DNA of 64,000 nt from CAWIHA01 sp963835855 (GCA_963835855.1 CAWIHA010000013.1:1-64000), one strand, 5' to 3'. Positions 28,696 through 37,070 are shown, numbered from the stretch's first letter. A program made the numbers and translations. Notes: generated by a model from the sequence alone, not told the origin.

Positions 28696-31191
28696 CTAAA
28701 ACATGTACAGCGGCGTGCCGGGCTGCTCGCTTGGTTCGCTCTCGCCGCCAGCGCCGACGAGTGCGCCCTCTTCGCTCTCCTTGGGCTCCTTGATCTGCCG
28801 GCAGTAGATGCCGGAATCTCCGAGGTAGACTTCGAGTTCGGCGGGGCGGGGCAGCGATCCCTGGATCAGCGCCTCCGACAGCGGGTCCTCGATGTATTTC
28901 TGCAAAGCGCGCCGGAGTGGCCGCGCGCCGAAGCTGCGGTCGCCGCAAGTCTTATCGAGGATATACTTGGCCGCGTCCGGCAGGAGGTGGATCTTGATCT
29001 GCTTGGCCGCCAGGTTCTGGTTGATCTGGCCAACCATCAGCTCGATGATCTGGATCAGGTCTTCGTCGGTCAGCGCCTGGAAGAGGATCACCTCGTCGAG
29101 GCGGTTGAGAAACTCGGGGTTGAAGGCCCGTTTCACCTCGCTCATCACCATATCCTCGATCTTCTGCGGGATGCCCTCGCCCGTAGGGGCCGAGAAGCCC
29201 ATGCCGGATTTCTTCTCCAGGAACCGGGCGCCCAGGTTCGAGGTCATGATAATAATCGTGTTCTTGAAATCGACCGTGTTGCCCAGACCGTCGGTCAACT
29301 GCCCGTCTTCAAACACCTGCAACAGGATGTTGTAGACGTCCGGGTGCGCCTTCTCGATCTCATCGAGCAGGATCACCGAGTAGGGCTGCCGCCTGACGCG
29401 CTCGGTCAACTGCCCGCCTTCTTCGTAGCCGACGTAGCCCGGAGGTGAGCCGATCAGCTTCGAAACCGAGTGCTTCTCCATGAATTCGGACATATCGAAG
29501 CGCACCAGCGACTTCTCACTGCCGAACAGCGATTCGGCGAGTGCACGGGCGACTTCGGTCTTGCCGACGCCGGTCGGCCCCAGGAACAGGAACGAGCCCG
29601 CCGGGCGCTTGGGCGACTTCAAGCCGGCGCGGGAGCGGCGGATGGCGCGGGCGAGCGCACCGATCGCCTTGTTCTGGCTGATGACGCGCTTGTGCAGCTC
29701 CTCTTCGATGCGGAGCAGCTTGGCGACTTCCTCTTCCTTAATCGAGGTCATCGGCACGCCCGTCCAGCGCGCCACCACGTCCTCGATATCGTCCTTGGTG
29801 ACCATGCCGGTGGAGGCGTCGTCGAGGTTGTAGCGCTCGCGGAGCTGGCCCAGGTTCTCGCGCTCCTTGCGTTCTTCATCCGAATAGAACCGCGCTTTCT
29901 CAAATTCGTGGTTGGCGATCGCGTTCTCCATCCGGTGGACGATGAATTTGATCCGCTTTTGGATCTCGGCGACTTCGGCCGGAAGCGTGGTCTGGCGCAG
30001 CTTCACGCGCGCGCCGGCTTCGTCGATCAGGTCAATCGCCTTGTCCGGCAGGAACCGGTCGGGGATAAACCGTACGGATGTGTAGACGGCGGTCTCGATC
30101 GCATCCTCGGTGTAAGCCACCGCGTGGAACTTTTCGTACCGCTCCTTGATGCCAAACAGGATCTTGATCGCGTCGGCTTCGGTCGGTGGCGCGACTTTCA
30201 CCGCCTGGAAGCGGCGCTCGAGCGACCGGTCCTTCTCAATCGACTTGCGGTACTCGCCCGGCGTCGTCGCGCCGATGCACTGGACCTCACCCCGCGACAG
30301 CGCGGGCTTGAGGATGTTCGCGGCATCGAGCGAGCCCTCGGCCGAGCCGGCCCCCACCAGTGTGTGCAGCTCGTCGATGAAGATGATGGCGTTCTGGTTC
30401 TCCATCAGCTCCTTCATGATGGTTTTGAGCCGCTCTTCAAACTGTCCGCGGTACTTGGTGCCGGCGACGATCAGGGAGAGGTCGAGCGCCAGGATGCGCT
30501 TCTCGGAAAGGAAGGAAGGCACATCGCCATCGGCGATGCGCTGCGCCAGGCCCTCGACGATGGCCGTCTTCCCGACGCCCGGCTCGCCGATGAGCACCGG
30601 ATTGTTTTTCGTGCGCCGGCAGAGGATCTGGACGACGCGCTCGAGCTCGCCATCGCGCCCGATCAGCGGGTCCAGGATGCCATCGAGCGCCGCCTGGGTC
30701 AGGTCGCGGCTGAATTCGGAGAGCAGCGAGCTCTCTTTGGGCCGGCTGGAGGAAGCCTTTTCGGACGAAGATCGTGTGATCTCCTCGCGCACCTGCGAAA
30801 GCCGCAGGCCGCGTTCGTGCAAGATCTCGGCGGCGAAGCACTTCTCTTCGCGCAGCAGGCCCAGCAGCAGGTGCTCGGTGCCGATGTGCTTGTGATTGAG
30901 CCGCTCGGCTTCCTCGGCTCCCCAGGCGAGCACGTGCTTGCACTCGTGGCTTAGCGGCAGGTCCACTGAGGTCGAAACCTTTTCGCGGACCGTCGTGTGC
31001 GCTTCGATCTGCTTGCGAATCGACTCGATATGGGCGGAGGACCGGAGAAACCGGTTCGCCAGGGCCTTATCCTCCCGCAAAAGTCCGAGCAGCAGGTGCT
31101 CGGTCTCGATGTAGGGGCTGCCGAACTGGCTGGCCTCGTACCTCGCGAAGAAGATGACCCGTCGGGCCTTTTCCGTGTATCGTTCAAACAT
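28696..31191 (-). CDS. clpC: ATP-dependent Clp protease ATP-binding subunit ClpC
   Basis: A hexameric AAA+ unfoldase that hands substrates to ClpP in the cytoplasm. In order: two Clp_N repeats (MFERYTEKARRVIFFARYEA; GTEHLLLGLLREEKC), AAA domain 1 with Walker A GEPGVGKT and Walker B IIFIDELH, a middle domain with a UVR-like stretch (FEKARFYSDEERKE), AAA domain 2 with GPTGVGKTEVARALAE and ILLDEIEKAHPD, and the C-terminal ClpB_D2-small domain. The 831-residue length is typical. The start codon overlaps the end of the ABC-transporter gene by eight bases, so the two are translationally coupled. No ClpP gene lies in the window. Confidence 0.95.
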   Translation of the reverse strand: MFERYTEKARRVIFFARYEASQFGSPYIETEHLLLGLLREDKALANRFLRSSAHIESIRKQIEAHTTVREKVSTSVDLPLSHECKHVLAWGAEEAERLNHKHIGTEHLLLGLLREEKCFAAEILHERGLRLSQVREEITRSSSEKASSSRPKESSLLSEFSRDLTQAALDGILDPLIGRDGELERVVQILCRRTKNNPVLIGEPGVGKTAIVEGLAQRIADGDVPSFLSEKRILALDLSLIVAGTKYRGQFEERLKTIMKELMENQNAIIFIDELHTLVGAGSAEGSLDAANILKPALSRGEVQCIGATTPGEYRKSIEKDRSLERRFQAVKVAPPTEADAIKILFGIKERYEKFHAVAYTEDAIETAVYTSVRFIPDRFLPDKAIDLIDEAGARVKLRQTTLPAEVAEIQKRIKFIVHRMENAIANHEFEKARFYSDEERKERENLGQLRERYNLDDASTGMVTKDDIEDVVARWTGVPMTSIKEEEVAKLLRIEEELHKRVISQNKAIGALARAIRRSRAGLKSPKRPAGSFLFLGPTGVGKTEVARALAESLFGSEKSLVRFDMSEFMEKHSVSKLIGSPPGYVGYEEGGQLTERVRRQPYSVILLDEIEKAHPDVYNILLQVFEDGQLTDGLGNTVDFKNTIIIMTSNLGARFLEKKSGMGFSAPTGEGIPQKIEDMVMSEVKRAFNPEFLNRLDEVILFQALTDEDLIQIIELMVGQINQNLAAKQIKIHLLPDAAKYILDKTCGDRSFGARPLRRALQKYIEDPLSEALIQGSLPRPAELEVYLGDSGIYCRQIKEPKESEEGALVGAGGESEPSEQPGTPLYMF

Positions 31192-31933
31192 AGCTGGTAC
31201 CGCCTTGGGAGCTGGCGTGAGCCTTCGGCGCCGCTTCCTCCCGCACGCTTGCCACGTCGAACAGAGCCCCGCTCTCGAGCGTCAAGACCCGATCGCACCG
31301 CCTGGCAAACGAAAGATTATGAGTGACGTAAATCGAAGTGAGCTGGTGAGACCGATGCAGCTCCGCAAGCAGGCCGATGATCATCTCACCGGTCCTGAAA
31401 TCCAGATTCCCAGTCGGCTCGTCTGCGAGCAGGAATTTTGGATTTCCCACCAGCGCTCTCGCCAGGACAACCCGCTGCTGTTCCCCTCCCGACAACTCTC
31501 CGGCCCGGTGTGACGCCCGGGCCTTCAAACCAACCTCATCCAACCGTGACAACGATACCGGGGCGGCTTCCGCCCGGGGAATCCCCCGGATCAGTAACGG
31601 CATCATCACGTTCTCCAGCGCCGTGAATTCCGGCAACAAGTAGTGAATCTGCCACACAAAGCCGATTTCCCGATTGCGGAAGTTCGCCAGATCCGCATCG
31701 GCCAGTGCCGTAAGCTCTCTCGCTTCGAAGTATATCGTACCGCCGGTTGGCCTGTCCAGAGCGCCCAATAAATGCAACAACGTAGACTTGCCCGTGCCGG
31801 ATTCGCCTACCACGGCCAACTGCTCGCCGCGTGCCACTTCGAGGTTCAGGTGCTCGAAGACCACCAGTTCGCTCATGCCAGAGCGGTATTTTTTGCTCAG
31901 ATCCACGGCGCGGATGGCAATATCGCTCGACAT
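31184..31933 (-). CDS. LolD-like ABC transporter ATP-binding protein
   Basis: A 249-residue ABC ATPase of the MacB/LolD branch. Walker A is VGESGTGKSTLLHLLGALDR, the Q-loop region is GFVWQIHYLLPEFTALENVM, the signature LSGGEQQRVVLARALVGNPK, Walker B FLLADEPTGNLD, and the H-loop His is in IYVTHNL. The ATG at 31933 (MSSDIAIRAVDLSKKY) fits the family better than an in-frame upstream start at 32035. Lipoprotein release is the usual job of this branch, but no LolC/E-like permease is adjacent, so the transported substrate is open. The stop lies inside clpC. Confidence 0.88.
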   Translation of the reverse strand: MSSDIAIRAVDLSKKYRSGMSELVVFEHLNLEVARGEQLAVVGESGTGKSTLLHLLGALDRPTGGTIYFEARELTALADADLANFRNREIGFVWQIHYLLPEFTALENVMMPLLIRGIPRAEAAPVSLSRLDEVGLKARASHRAGELSGGEQQRVVLARALVGNPKFLLADEPTGNLDFRTGEMIIGLLAELHRSHQLTSIYVTHNLSFARRCDRVLTLESGALFDVASVREEAAPKAHASSQGGTSYV

Positions 31934-32053
31934 ACGGTGTGTTCTCGCAAGACCCCCCCTTCTCAGGCTAACACGGCAAAGTGCAGGCAGAGGGCAGCCC
32001 GGCGTTTCCTCACAGGGACGTACATCGGGTACCATGATTCTCTGGGCACCCCT

Positions 32054-33571
32054 ATGAAGTTTCTAGAGAAAAGTCTTCTCGATCTAATCACTGAGACCTC
32101 GACAAACTTGCCGCCCGATGTACGCGCCGTGGTGGCCAAAGCTGCTGGCATCGAGAAACCCGGCACCCAGGCAGCCCAAGCGCTCGCTATCATCGCTGGC
32201 AATATCGACCTGGCGTGCGCGGGCAAAGATCCGATTTGCCAGGACAGCGGAATGCCGACGTTCTTCATTCACGCTCCCGCCGGCATCAGCCAACTGAGGA
32301 TCCGTGAGGCAGCTTGCGCGGCGATCGCTGAAGCAACGCGGCGCGGCAAGCTACGCCCCAACTCCGTCGATTCGCTCACCGGCAAGAACAGCGGCAACAA
32401 CCTCGGCGCGGAAACGCCGGTGTTCCATTTCGAACAATGGGAAGAGGGCCAGATCGAGATCCGGCTGATTCTGAAGGGCGGCGGCTGCGAGAATATGAAC
32501 AGCCAGTACTCGCTGCCGTGTGCACTCGAGCATGTGGGGCGCGCCGGCCGCAGCCTCGAAGGCGTGCGGAAAGCGGTCCTGCACGCGGTTTGGCGCGCGC
32601 AGGGCCTGGGGTGCTCGCCGGGAGCGCTCGGCGTCTGTATCGGCAGCGACCGCGCACACGGCTACGAACTGGCCAAAGCGCAGCTCCTTCGCCCGCTCGG
32701 CGACGTGAATCCGAATCCCGATTTGGCGGCCCTTGAACAGAAGATCATGGATGAGGCGAACCGCCTCGGTGTCGGGCCGATGGGTTTTGGCGGCAAGGTG
32801 TCGCTGATCGGATGCAAAATCACCGCGGCCAACCGCCTGCCCGCGAGCTTCTTCGTGTCCGTGGCTTACGACTGTTGGGCCTTCCGCCGGCTGGGCATCC
32901 GTGTAGACGCTTCGAGCGGCGCGATTACAGAGTGGCTCTATCGCGATCCGGCCCATCCGGTCGAGCGGCTCGCGGCCAGGGAAGGCTTCCCGCTGACCGG
33001 CCGCGAGATCGTGCTCGATACGCCGCTGACGGAGCAGCAGGTACGCGCGCTCAAGGTCGGCGACGTCGTGCTGGTAAATGGCGATATGTACACCGGCCGC
33101 GACGCGGTGCACGCGCACCTGATGAAGAACCCGCCCCCGGTGGATCTGCGCGGCGCGGCGCTCTACCACTGCGGTCCGGTGATGCTGCAGGATGGCGGGC
33201 GCTGGGTGACGAAAGCGGCGGGGCCGACCACCAGCATCCGCGAAGAGCCGTACCAGGCGGACGTGATCCGGCGCTACGGCGTGCGCGCCGTGATCGGCAA
33301 GGGCGGAATGGGCGCGAAGACGCTGGCCGCGATGGAGGAGTGCGGTGCCGTATACCTTCACGCCATCGGCGGCGCGGCGCAGTTCTACGCGCGCGCCATC
33401 GTAGAAGTACCCGAAGTTCATCTGCTCGATTTCGGCATACCCGAAGCGATGTGGCGCCTGAAGGTGAGAGACTTTTTGGCGATTGTAACCATGGACGCGC
33501 ACGGTAACAGCTTGCACGCGGAGGTGGAGAAGGCGACTGCGGACGCGCTCGAGAGCTGCGAGCCGGCCTGA
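32054..33571 (+). CDS. Class I (iron-sulfur) fumarate hydratase
   Basis: A 505-residue single-chain enzyme combining the alpha and beta regions of class I fumarases; it interconverts fumarate and malate in the TCA cycle. The start is the ATG at 32054 (MKFLEKSLLDLI). The N-terminal region has CQDSGMPTFFIHAP, GKNSGNNLGAETPVFHFEQW, GGGCENMNSQYSLPC and GCSPGALGVCIGSDRAHGYE, which supply the 4Fe-4S Cys and substrate residues. The C-terminal region has LVNGDMYTGRDAVHAHL, GPTTSIREEPYQADVIRRYG and AVIGKGGMGAKTLAAMEE. A related L(+)-tartrate dehydratase or mesaconase is less likely. Convergent to tRNA-Phe, no frame damage. Confidence 0.93.
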   Translation: MKFLEKSLLDLITETSTNLPPDVRAVVAKAAGIEKPGTQAAQALAIIAGNIDLACAGKDPICQDSGMPTFFIHAPAGISQLRIREAACAAIAEATRRGKLRPNSVDSLTGKNSGNNLGAETPVFHFEQWEEGQIEIRLILKGGGCENMNSQYSLPCALEHVGRAGRSLEGVRKAVLHAVWRAQGLGCSPGALGVCIGSDRAHGYELAKAQLLRPLGDVNPNPDLAALEQKIMDEANRLGVGPMGFGGKVSLIGCKITAANRLPASFFVSVAYDCWAFRRLGIRVDASSGAITEWLYRDPAHPVERLAAREGFPLTGREIVLDTPLTEQQVRALKVGDVVLVNGDMYTGRDAVHAHLMKNPPPVDLRGAALYHCGPVMLQDGGRWVTKAAGPTTSIREEPYQADVIRRYGVRAVIGKGGMGAKTLAAMEECGAVYLHAIGGAAQFYARAIVEVPEVHLLDFGIPEAMWRLKVRDFLAIVTMDAHGNSLHAEVEKATADALESCEPA

Positions 33572-33598
33572 GGGACGCTCTGCTAGAATAGGCTGTCC

Positions 33599-33674
33599 GG
33601 CCAGGTAGCTCAGTTGGTAGAGCGCAGCCCTGAAAAGGCTGGCGTCGGCGGTTCGATTCCGTCCCTGGCCACCA
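33599..33674 (+). tRNA. tRNA-Phe (GAA)
   Basis: Seven-base acceptor stem GGCCAGG/CCTGGCC, D arm GCTC-loop-GAGC, anticodon stem CAGCC/GGCTG with loop CTGAAAA (anticodon GAA), T arm GGCGG-TTCGATT-CCGTC, and CCA encoded in the gene. The 3' half is duplicated at 37019, marking it as an integration target. A possible -10 (TAGAAT) lies about 17 bases upstream. Confidence 0.97.
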
Positions 33675-33675
33675 C
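33624..33675 (+). repeat. attL-like 52-bp direct repeat (3' part of tRNA-Phe)
   Basis: From the anticodon stem to just past CCA this sequence is identical to 37019-37070. Bases before and after differ, so the duplication has exact limits, as expected when an element integrates into a tRNA gene and restores its 3' end. Confidence 0.9.
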
Positions 33676-33721
33676 ATTCCAAAGCACTTAGTGGTAGCCA
33701 AAAAAATCAACTTTCAGCCAC

Positions 33722-33741
33722 GGGAACAATACGGGAACATC
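33722..33741 (+). repeat. 20-bp island-end direct repeat, left copy
   Basis: GGGAACAATACGGGAACATC occurs here, 46 bases inside the left attachment repeat, and again at 36887-36906, 112 bases inside the right one. Each copy itself contains two GGGAACA units. Recombinase arm-binding sites are one possible role. Confidence 0.7.
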
Positions 33742-33929
33742 AGAACGTTCCCGAGATTTGGTCCCGATTCTCTGCCCGGCCCGGCGTCCAAGCTTGGAAG
33801 GGCACGTCGGCGACCGGCGGGACAGCAGGGCACATCGGATGGCACCCGCCTGCTGTGCCGGATGCTACCCATATCACTCTTCGATCGGCTAGACTCAGCG
33901 TATGTCCGGCCTCTAAGGACTACGGGGGC

Positions 33930-34253
33930 ATGAAGATCAGCCTTGACGGATTCGCCATTGCCAGAGTGCTTGCCGCCGGGGCGCTGATCCTTGCAGGGCG
34001 GCGCTGGCCTTACAGTTACTACACAGTACTGCGGTGGTTGGTCTGCATTGTCGCCGTGTGCGGCGCTATACGCGCATCCAACTCGGCCCGGAAGCTATGG
34101 CCTTGGGCATTCGGTGCGTTGGCTGTCCTTTTCAATCCGATAGCGCCGATACGCTTTTCGCGGACGACCTGGACAATGCTTGACATCGCCGCTGCACTCA
34201 TCCTGTTGATTTCCGTTCTAACCCTACAGAGCGAGAAGGCTCCATCGAAATGA
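33930..34253 (+). CDS. Small membrane protein on the tRNA-Phe island
   Basis: A 107-residue protein with about three to four hydrophobic segments (AIARVLAAGALILAG, TVLRWLVCIVAVCGAI, PWAFGALAVLFNPIAPI, MLDIAAALILLISVL). The FNPIAPIRFSRTTWTMLDI motif recalls small DUF6804-type membrane proteins, from memory. The start at 33930 is chosen because the residues upstream are not hydrophobic or family-like. Its stop overlaps the next start (ATGA), so the two are coupled. Function unknown. Confidence 0.6.
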   Translation: MKISLDGFAIARVLAAGALILAGRRWPYSYYTVLRWLVCIVAVCGAIRASNSARKLWPWAFGALAVLFNPIAPIRFSRTTWTMLDIAAALILLISVLTLQSEKAPSK

Positions 34254-35449
34254 TCGTCGAGTGTTCAACGTGCGGGACGAAGAACCGCCTTCCCGACTCG
34301 CCAAAGGTCGGCCGGGCCTATCACTGTGCTTTCTGCAAGACTGCCATCGAACCGCCAGAGGCCGCACCCGAACAAGTGGTTGAGGGCAATGCCGAAGGTC
34401 CAAGCTCCCAAGTCTGGGAGACTTCCTATTCCAACGATTCGGACATCTCCGAGAAGGTCGTGCCTGCGCGGGAGGCACCGTCCTCCGCCAAGCGGCTGCT
34501 GGGCGCGGCACTGTTCGGGTGTTTGGTAGCAGGCTATGCCACCAACGCTTGCGATTTTACGCTGCCCATAATCATTTCCATGGTCCATGGCGTTGATGAA
34601 GCAAGCGCAGTTCATCAGTACTCGTCATCGGCAATCTTCCCCTTCCTCAAGTTCGGCCTTAGCGCCGTCCTGGGCTCAGCAGTCGCCGCCTTCTTGGCGA
34701 GGCGCCGTGCGCTGTTGGCGGGGCTTCTCGCGTGCCTGCCGTTTGCATGCTTCTTGCTTGGGGCGGGTGTGATAGCGGCTGTCAGAGGCGACATCGAACC
34801 TGTGGGCGAGATATCCTACCAACTGTATGAATTCCTGCTGTTCGCCACGGTCGCCTTCGCGGCGACCGCGGGAGCACGCATTGGTCAGAGGGTATATTCG
34901 AAAACTTCCGACCCTGATCTGAACCAAGACAAAGTCACCATCTTTGGCGTGCGCTGGGGCCACTACTTCTGGATTCTCCCTCTGGTTGTGTACCCATATC
35001 TTGCATCCCTGATGATGGCGGCATATGCGGGCGTACTCGCATTCCTGGCAACGTACTATGTAGCTCTCCACCCATCCCTCTGGTTCTCGTTCGATTGGCT
35101 CGGAGATGCAATGTTGAATCCGATCGCCATCTACTGTGCATTCTGGTTGGTGTTCCAGGGGTTTGCACGATTCTTGCACGTGATGACCCCGCGTCTAGGT
35201 GGCCCGCGAAGGCTGGCGAAGTTCTGGAGGGTGCTGCTGTACGGCTTCCTCGCGCCGGACCTCTCCTTCACTCTTGCGCGCATCAGCGCAGGCTTCACTC
35301 ATTCGTTGCCAAGGCCCACGCCCGGAGATTGGAAGATCGGCTTGGCGATTGTTGGCGGCTTGGCGGTCATTTCATTGGTTGGGCGCACGTGGTCGTGGGT
35401 CATGAACGGAAGGAGATCGCGCACGGGTTCTGAACCCCAAGGCCCATAA
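34250..35449 (+). CDS. Zinc-ribbon polytopic membrane protein on the island
   Basis: A 399-residue protein. The N-terminus has a zinc ribbon (VECSTCGTKNRL ... YHCAFCKTAIEP, two CxxC pairs about 20 residues apart), then a low-complexity linker of about 50 residues and roughly seven to eight membrane segments (for example LLGAALFGCLVAGYATNACD, AVAAFLARRRALLAGLLACL, WILPLVVYPYLASLMMAAYA). This layout is common in uncharacterised bacterial proteins of the zinc-ribbon-plus-membrane type. Coupled by ATGA to the small membrane gene upstream. I cannot assign a function. Confidence 0.65.
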   Translation: MIVECSTCGTKNRLPDSPKVGRAYHCAFCKTAIEPPEAAPEQVVEGNAEGPSSQVWETSYSNDSDISEKVVPAREAPSSAKRLLGAALFGCLVAGYATNACDFTLPIIISMVHGVDEASAVHQYSSSAIFPFLKFGLSAVLGSAVAAFLARRRALLAGLLACLPFACFLLGAGVIAAVRGDIEPVGEISYQLYEFLLFATVAFAATAGARIGQRVYSKTSDPDLNQDKVTIFGVRWGHYFWILPLVVYPYLASLMMAAYAGVLAFLATYYVALHPSLWFSFDWLGDAMLNPIAIYCAFWLVFQGFARFLHVMTPRLGGPRRLAKFWRVLLYGFLAPDLSFTLARISAGFTHSLPRPTPGDWKIGLAIVGGLAVISLVGRTWSWVMNGRRSRTGSEPQGP

Positions 35450-35534
35450 GGATGGCGCTGGCGTCGTTTGGCTGGCTAGATTGCCCCTGCAACTGTCAGC
35501 GTTAGAGTCGGCGAGTCCCGGACAGGAGGTGAAT

Positions 35535-36281
35535 ATGGGTGTGGGAGGTGGTTATCTCGCGACTAAAATCGCATACGTCTTCGTTCCGATGGTGCGGACG
35601 TACGGAGATTGTGTCCGGAACCATTTCCTTCCGGCGTTCGTGAATCTCGACGAAAAGGCGAGGGAAGTCGCGGACCGGGCCTATTCTGAGTTGGTAGCGC
35701 AACCTGCCGGGCCGGACGATGGCGATCCTGGCGGCGTGGCGGACGAAGCGTCCGCTCGCGGCCAAGATTTTTACGACTTCATGTTCGCGATGCGTCAAAG
35801 CTCGCTGAACATCTGGGCGGCTGGCCTGTACCATCTCTTGGAACAGCAATTGGCCGCTCTTGGTGAGGATGCGACGTTCCAAGCAATGGGTGTCCCGGTG
35901 CCGGAGGCAGGCCCTGAGAAGCTTGTCGAGTGGTACCGAAAGTACCTCGGAGTTGATCTCGCCGCTTTCGCAGAGTGGCCGAAGATCGGCAACGAGCTTC
36001 GGCTGATTGCGAACGCTGTCAAACACGGCGAGGGCCGTTCGGCCCAACAGGTGAGGAAGCTCCGTCCGGACCTGTTCACGGATCCGCGCCTGGCACGCCT
36101 GGGTCTCGGGGACTTGGCCAACACGCCTCGCCGCCTCTCAATGCCGCTGGCTGGCGAAGGTCTGTTCATCACGCCGGAGATCCTTGAGGAATACACTCGG
36201 TCGGGCGTTTCACTGCTCGAAGCCCTGCAAGAACATTTTTTAATGCACCAGGACCAGCAGTATCCGGTTGTCGCCCAATAG
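35535..36281 (+). CDS. Hypothetical soluble protein on the island
   Basis: A 248-residue protein starting at 35535 (MGVGGGYLATKIAYVFVP), which has the ribosome-binding site GGAGGTGAAT. It is mostly alpha-helical by composition, without signal peptide or membrane segments; the middle has FYDFMFAMRQSSLNIWAAGL and WPKIGNELRLIANAVKHGEG. The last motif (helix with N...L...AN.VKHG) recalls HEPN- or AbiV-like helical proteins found in mobile and defence contexts, but I do not see a clear catalytic R-x4-H motif, so this remains a weak suggestion. Confidence 0.55.
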   Translation: MGVGGGYLATKIAYVFVPMVRTYGDCVRNHFLPAFVNLDEKAREVADRAYSELVAQPAGPDDGDPGGVADEASARGQDFYDFMFAMRQSSLNIWAAGLYHLLEQQLAALGEDATFQAMGVPVPEAGPEKLVEWYRKYLGVDLAAFAEWPKIGNELRLIANAVKHGEGRSAQQVRKLRPDLFTDPRLARLGLGDLANTPRRLSMPLAGEGLFITPEILEEYTRSGVSLLEALQEHFLMHQDQQYPVVAQ

Positions 36282-36304
36282 GAGTTCCCAGACGGCGGCT
36301 GGGG

Positions 36305-36580
36305 TCAATTCGCCTTCCGCGCGCCCTGCGCGAGGTGATGTTGGTCGAGCGCCTGGCGGACGAGCGCCTTGATGACCGCCTGGCGGCTCACGTTCAGTTC
36401 CGCCGCGGCTTGGTCGAGTTCCTGGAGCACGGAGGCGGTGAAGTCGACGTTCACCCGCTGGATGGGCTGCATCATCTTGCCGCGGTTCGTGAAGAACCGG
36501 GATACATCCTCGCCCCGGTCCGCCATCTTGGCAATGGATTCGGCCGACGGGGCCTTCCTGCTTTCACGAGTTTTCTTCAT
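36305..36580 (-). CDS. brnA: BrnA-like ribbon-helix-helix antitoxin
   Basis: A 91-residue protein. The N-terminal half is charged (MKKTRESRKAPSAESIAKMA; DRGEDVSRFFTNRGKM), the C-terminal half is a ribbon-helix-helix DNA-binding domain (QRVNVDFTASVLQELDQAAA, ELNVSRQAVIKALVRQALDQ). Gene order toxin then antitoxin, with a 17-base overlap, matches BrnTA modules. It should neutralise BrnT and repress the operon, probably at the palindrome at 36851-36869. Confidence 0.8.
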   Translation of the reverse strand: MKKTRESRKAPSAESIAKMADRGEDVSRFFTNRGKMMQPIQRVNVDFTASVLQELDQAAAELNVSRQAVIKALVRQALDQHHLAQGARKAN

Positions 36581-36842
36581 AGAGTTCCCGCTCCTCTCGC
36601 GTCGCGCGCCACAGCGTCACAAGGCGCCAATACTCGCCGAGGCGGTCTTCCCGGACCTCAAAGATCACGGTGAACAGCCGATCTCCGACCCATCCGATCG
36701 CACAGTATTGCTGAGGGTCGTCCGAGCGCTGATCCTGGTAGTACGGATGAGTGAAGATCTCCTGCGCGTCCTCGAAGCCGATCCCTCGCTTCGGGTTGCG
36801 CCTCAGCGCCGCGCTCTTGGCCTTGCTAAACCGGAACCGCAT
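36564..36842 (-). CDS. brnT: BrnT-family RNase toxin
   Basis: A 92-residue protein of the RelE-like BrnT fold. It reads MRFRFSKAKSAALRRNPKRG, IGFEDAQEIFTHPYYQD, CAIGWVGDRLFTVIFEVRED and WRLVTLWRATREERELYEEN, the typical order F-D..K...N..KHG, F.eA..iF..P, R..viG and isaR.At..Er..Y. The start at 36842 is preferred to an in-frame codon at 36872, because the latter would place coding sequence through the operator palindrome. BrnT proteins cleave mRNA and are held by BrnA. The canonical HG is PKRG here, a small deviation. Confidence 0.8.
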   Translation of the reverse strand: MRFRFSKAKSAALRRNPKRGIGFEDAQEIFTHPYYQDQRSDDPQQYCAIGWVGDRLFTVIFEVREDRLGEYWRLVTLWRATREERELYEENS

Positions 36843-36850
36843 AGCGGAAT

Positions 36851-36869
36851 TGGTATAACAGTTATACCA
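36851..36869 (-). promoter_or_regulatory. brnTA operator palindrome with embedded extended -10
   Basis: TGGTATAACAGTTATACCA is a perfect inverted repeat with 9-base arms, ending nine bases before the brnT start codon. On the minus strand TGGTATAAC reads as an extended -10 element, so a repressor bound here would block the promoter. Transcripts would start about 12 bases before the ATG, with no Shine-Dalgarno sequence. Confidence 0.7.
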
Positions 36870-36886
36870 CATCAGTTACGATTCAT

Positions 36887-36906
36887 GGGAACAATACGGG
36901 AACATC
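36887..36906 (+). repeat. 20-bp island-end direct repeat, right copy
   Basis: Identical to 33722-33741 and in the same orientation. It lies upstream of brnT, close to the right boundary of the island. Confidence 0.7.
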
Positions 36907-37018
36907 GAAGAGGCGAAAACAGGCGAAAGTGGCCTACACTATCCCAAATGGGACTTTCCATAAGCCACTCTCAATCAATAACTTGCATTGATTCCAAACC
37001 GCTTAGCGGTGTCGGTAA

Positions 37019-37070
37019 GCAGCCCTGAAAAGGCTGGCGTCGGCGGTTCGATTCCGTCCCTGGCCACCAC
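37019..37070 (+). repeat. attR-like 52-bp direct repeat (tRNA-Phe 3' fragment)
   Basis: Exact copy of the 3' part of tRNA-Phe, from the anticodon stem through CCA, without the 5' half, so it cannot fold as a tRNA. It marks the right end of a 3.4-kb island. Confidence 0.9.

Noticed and set aside
29470..30954. A 494-codon plus-strand open frame opposite clpC.
   Set aside because: It is antisense to strongly conserved AAA+ coding sequence, with Arg/Ala/Leu/Gly-rich composition and no family features.
32351..33710. Minus-strand open frames beginning with GRNRTADASLFRAALYQLSY-like sequence.
   Set aside because: This is the well-known false translation of the antisense of tRNA-Phe running on through the fumarase gene; the same false start occurs at 36971-37168 from the tRNA fragment.
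33675..37019. Search for an integrase or excisionase in the tRNA-Phe island.
   Set aside because: No frame with tyrosine- or serine-recombinase motifs was found; all frames there are accounted for by the five genes or their shadows.
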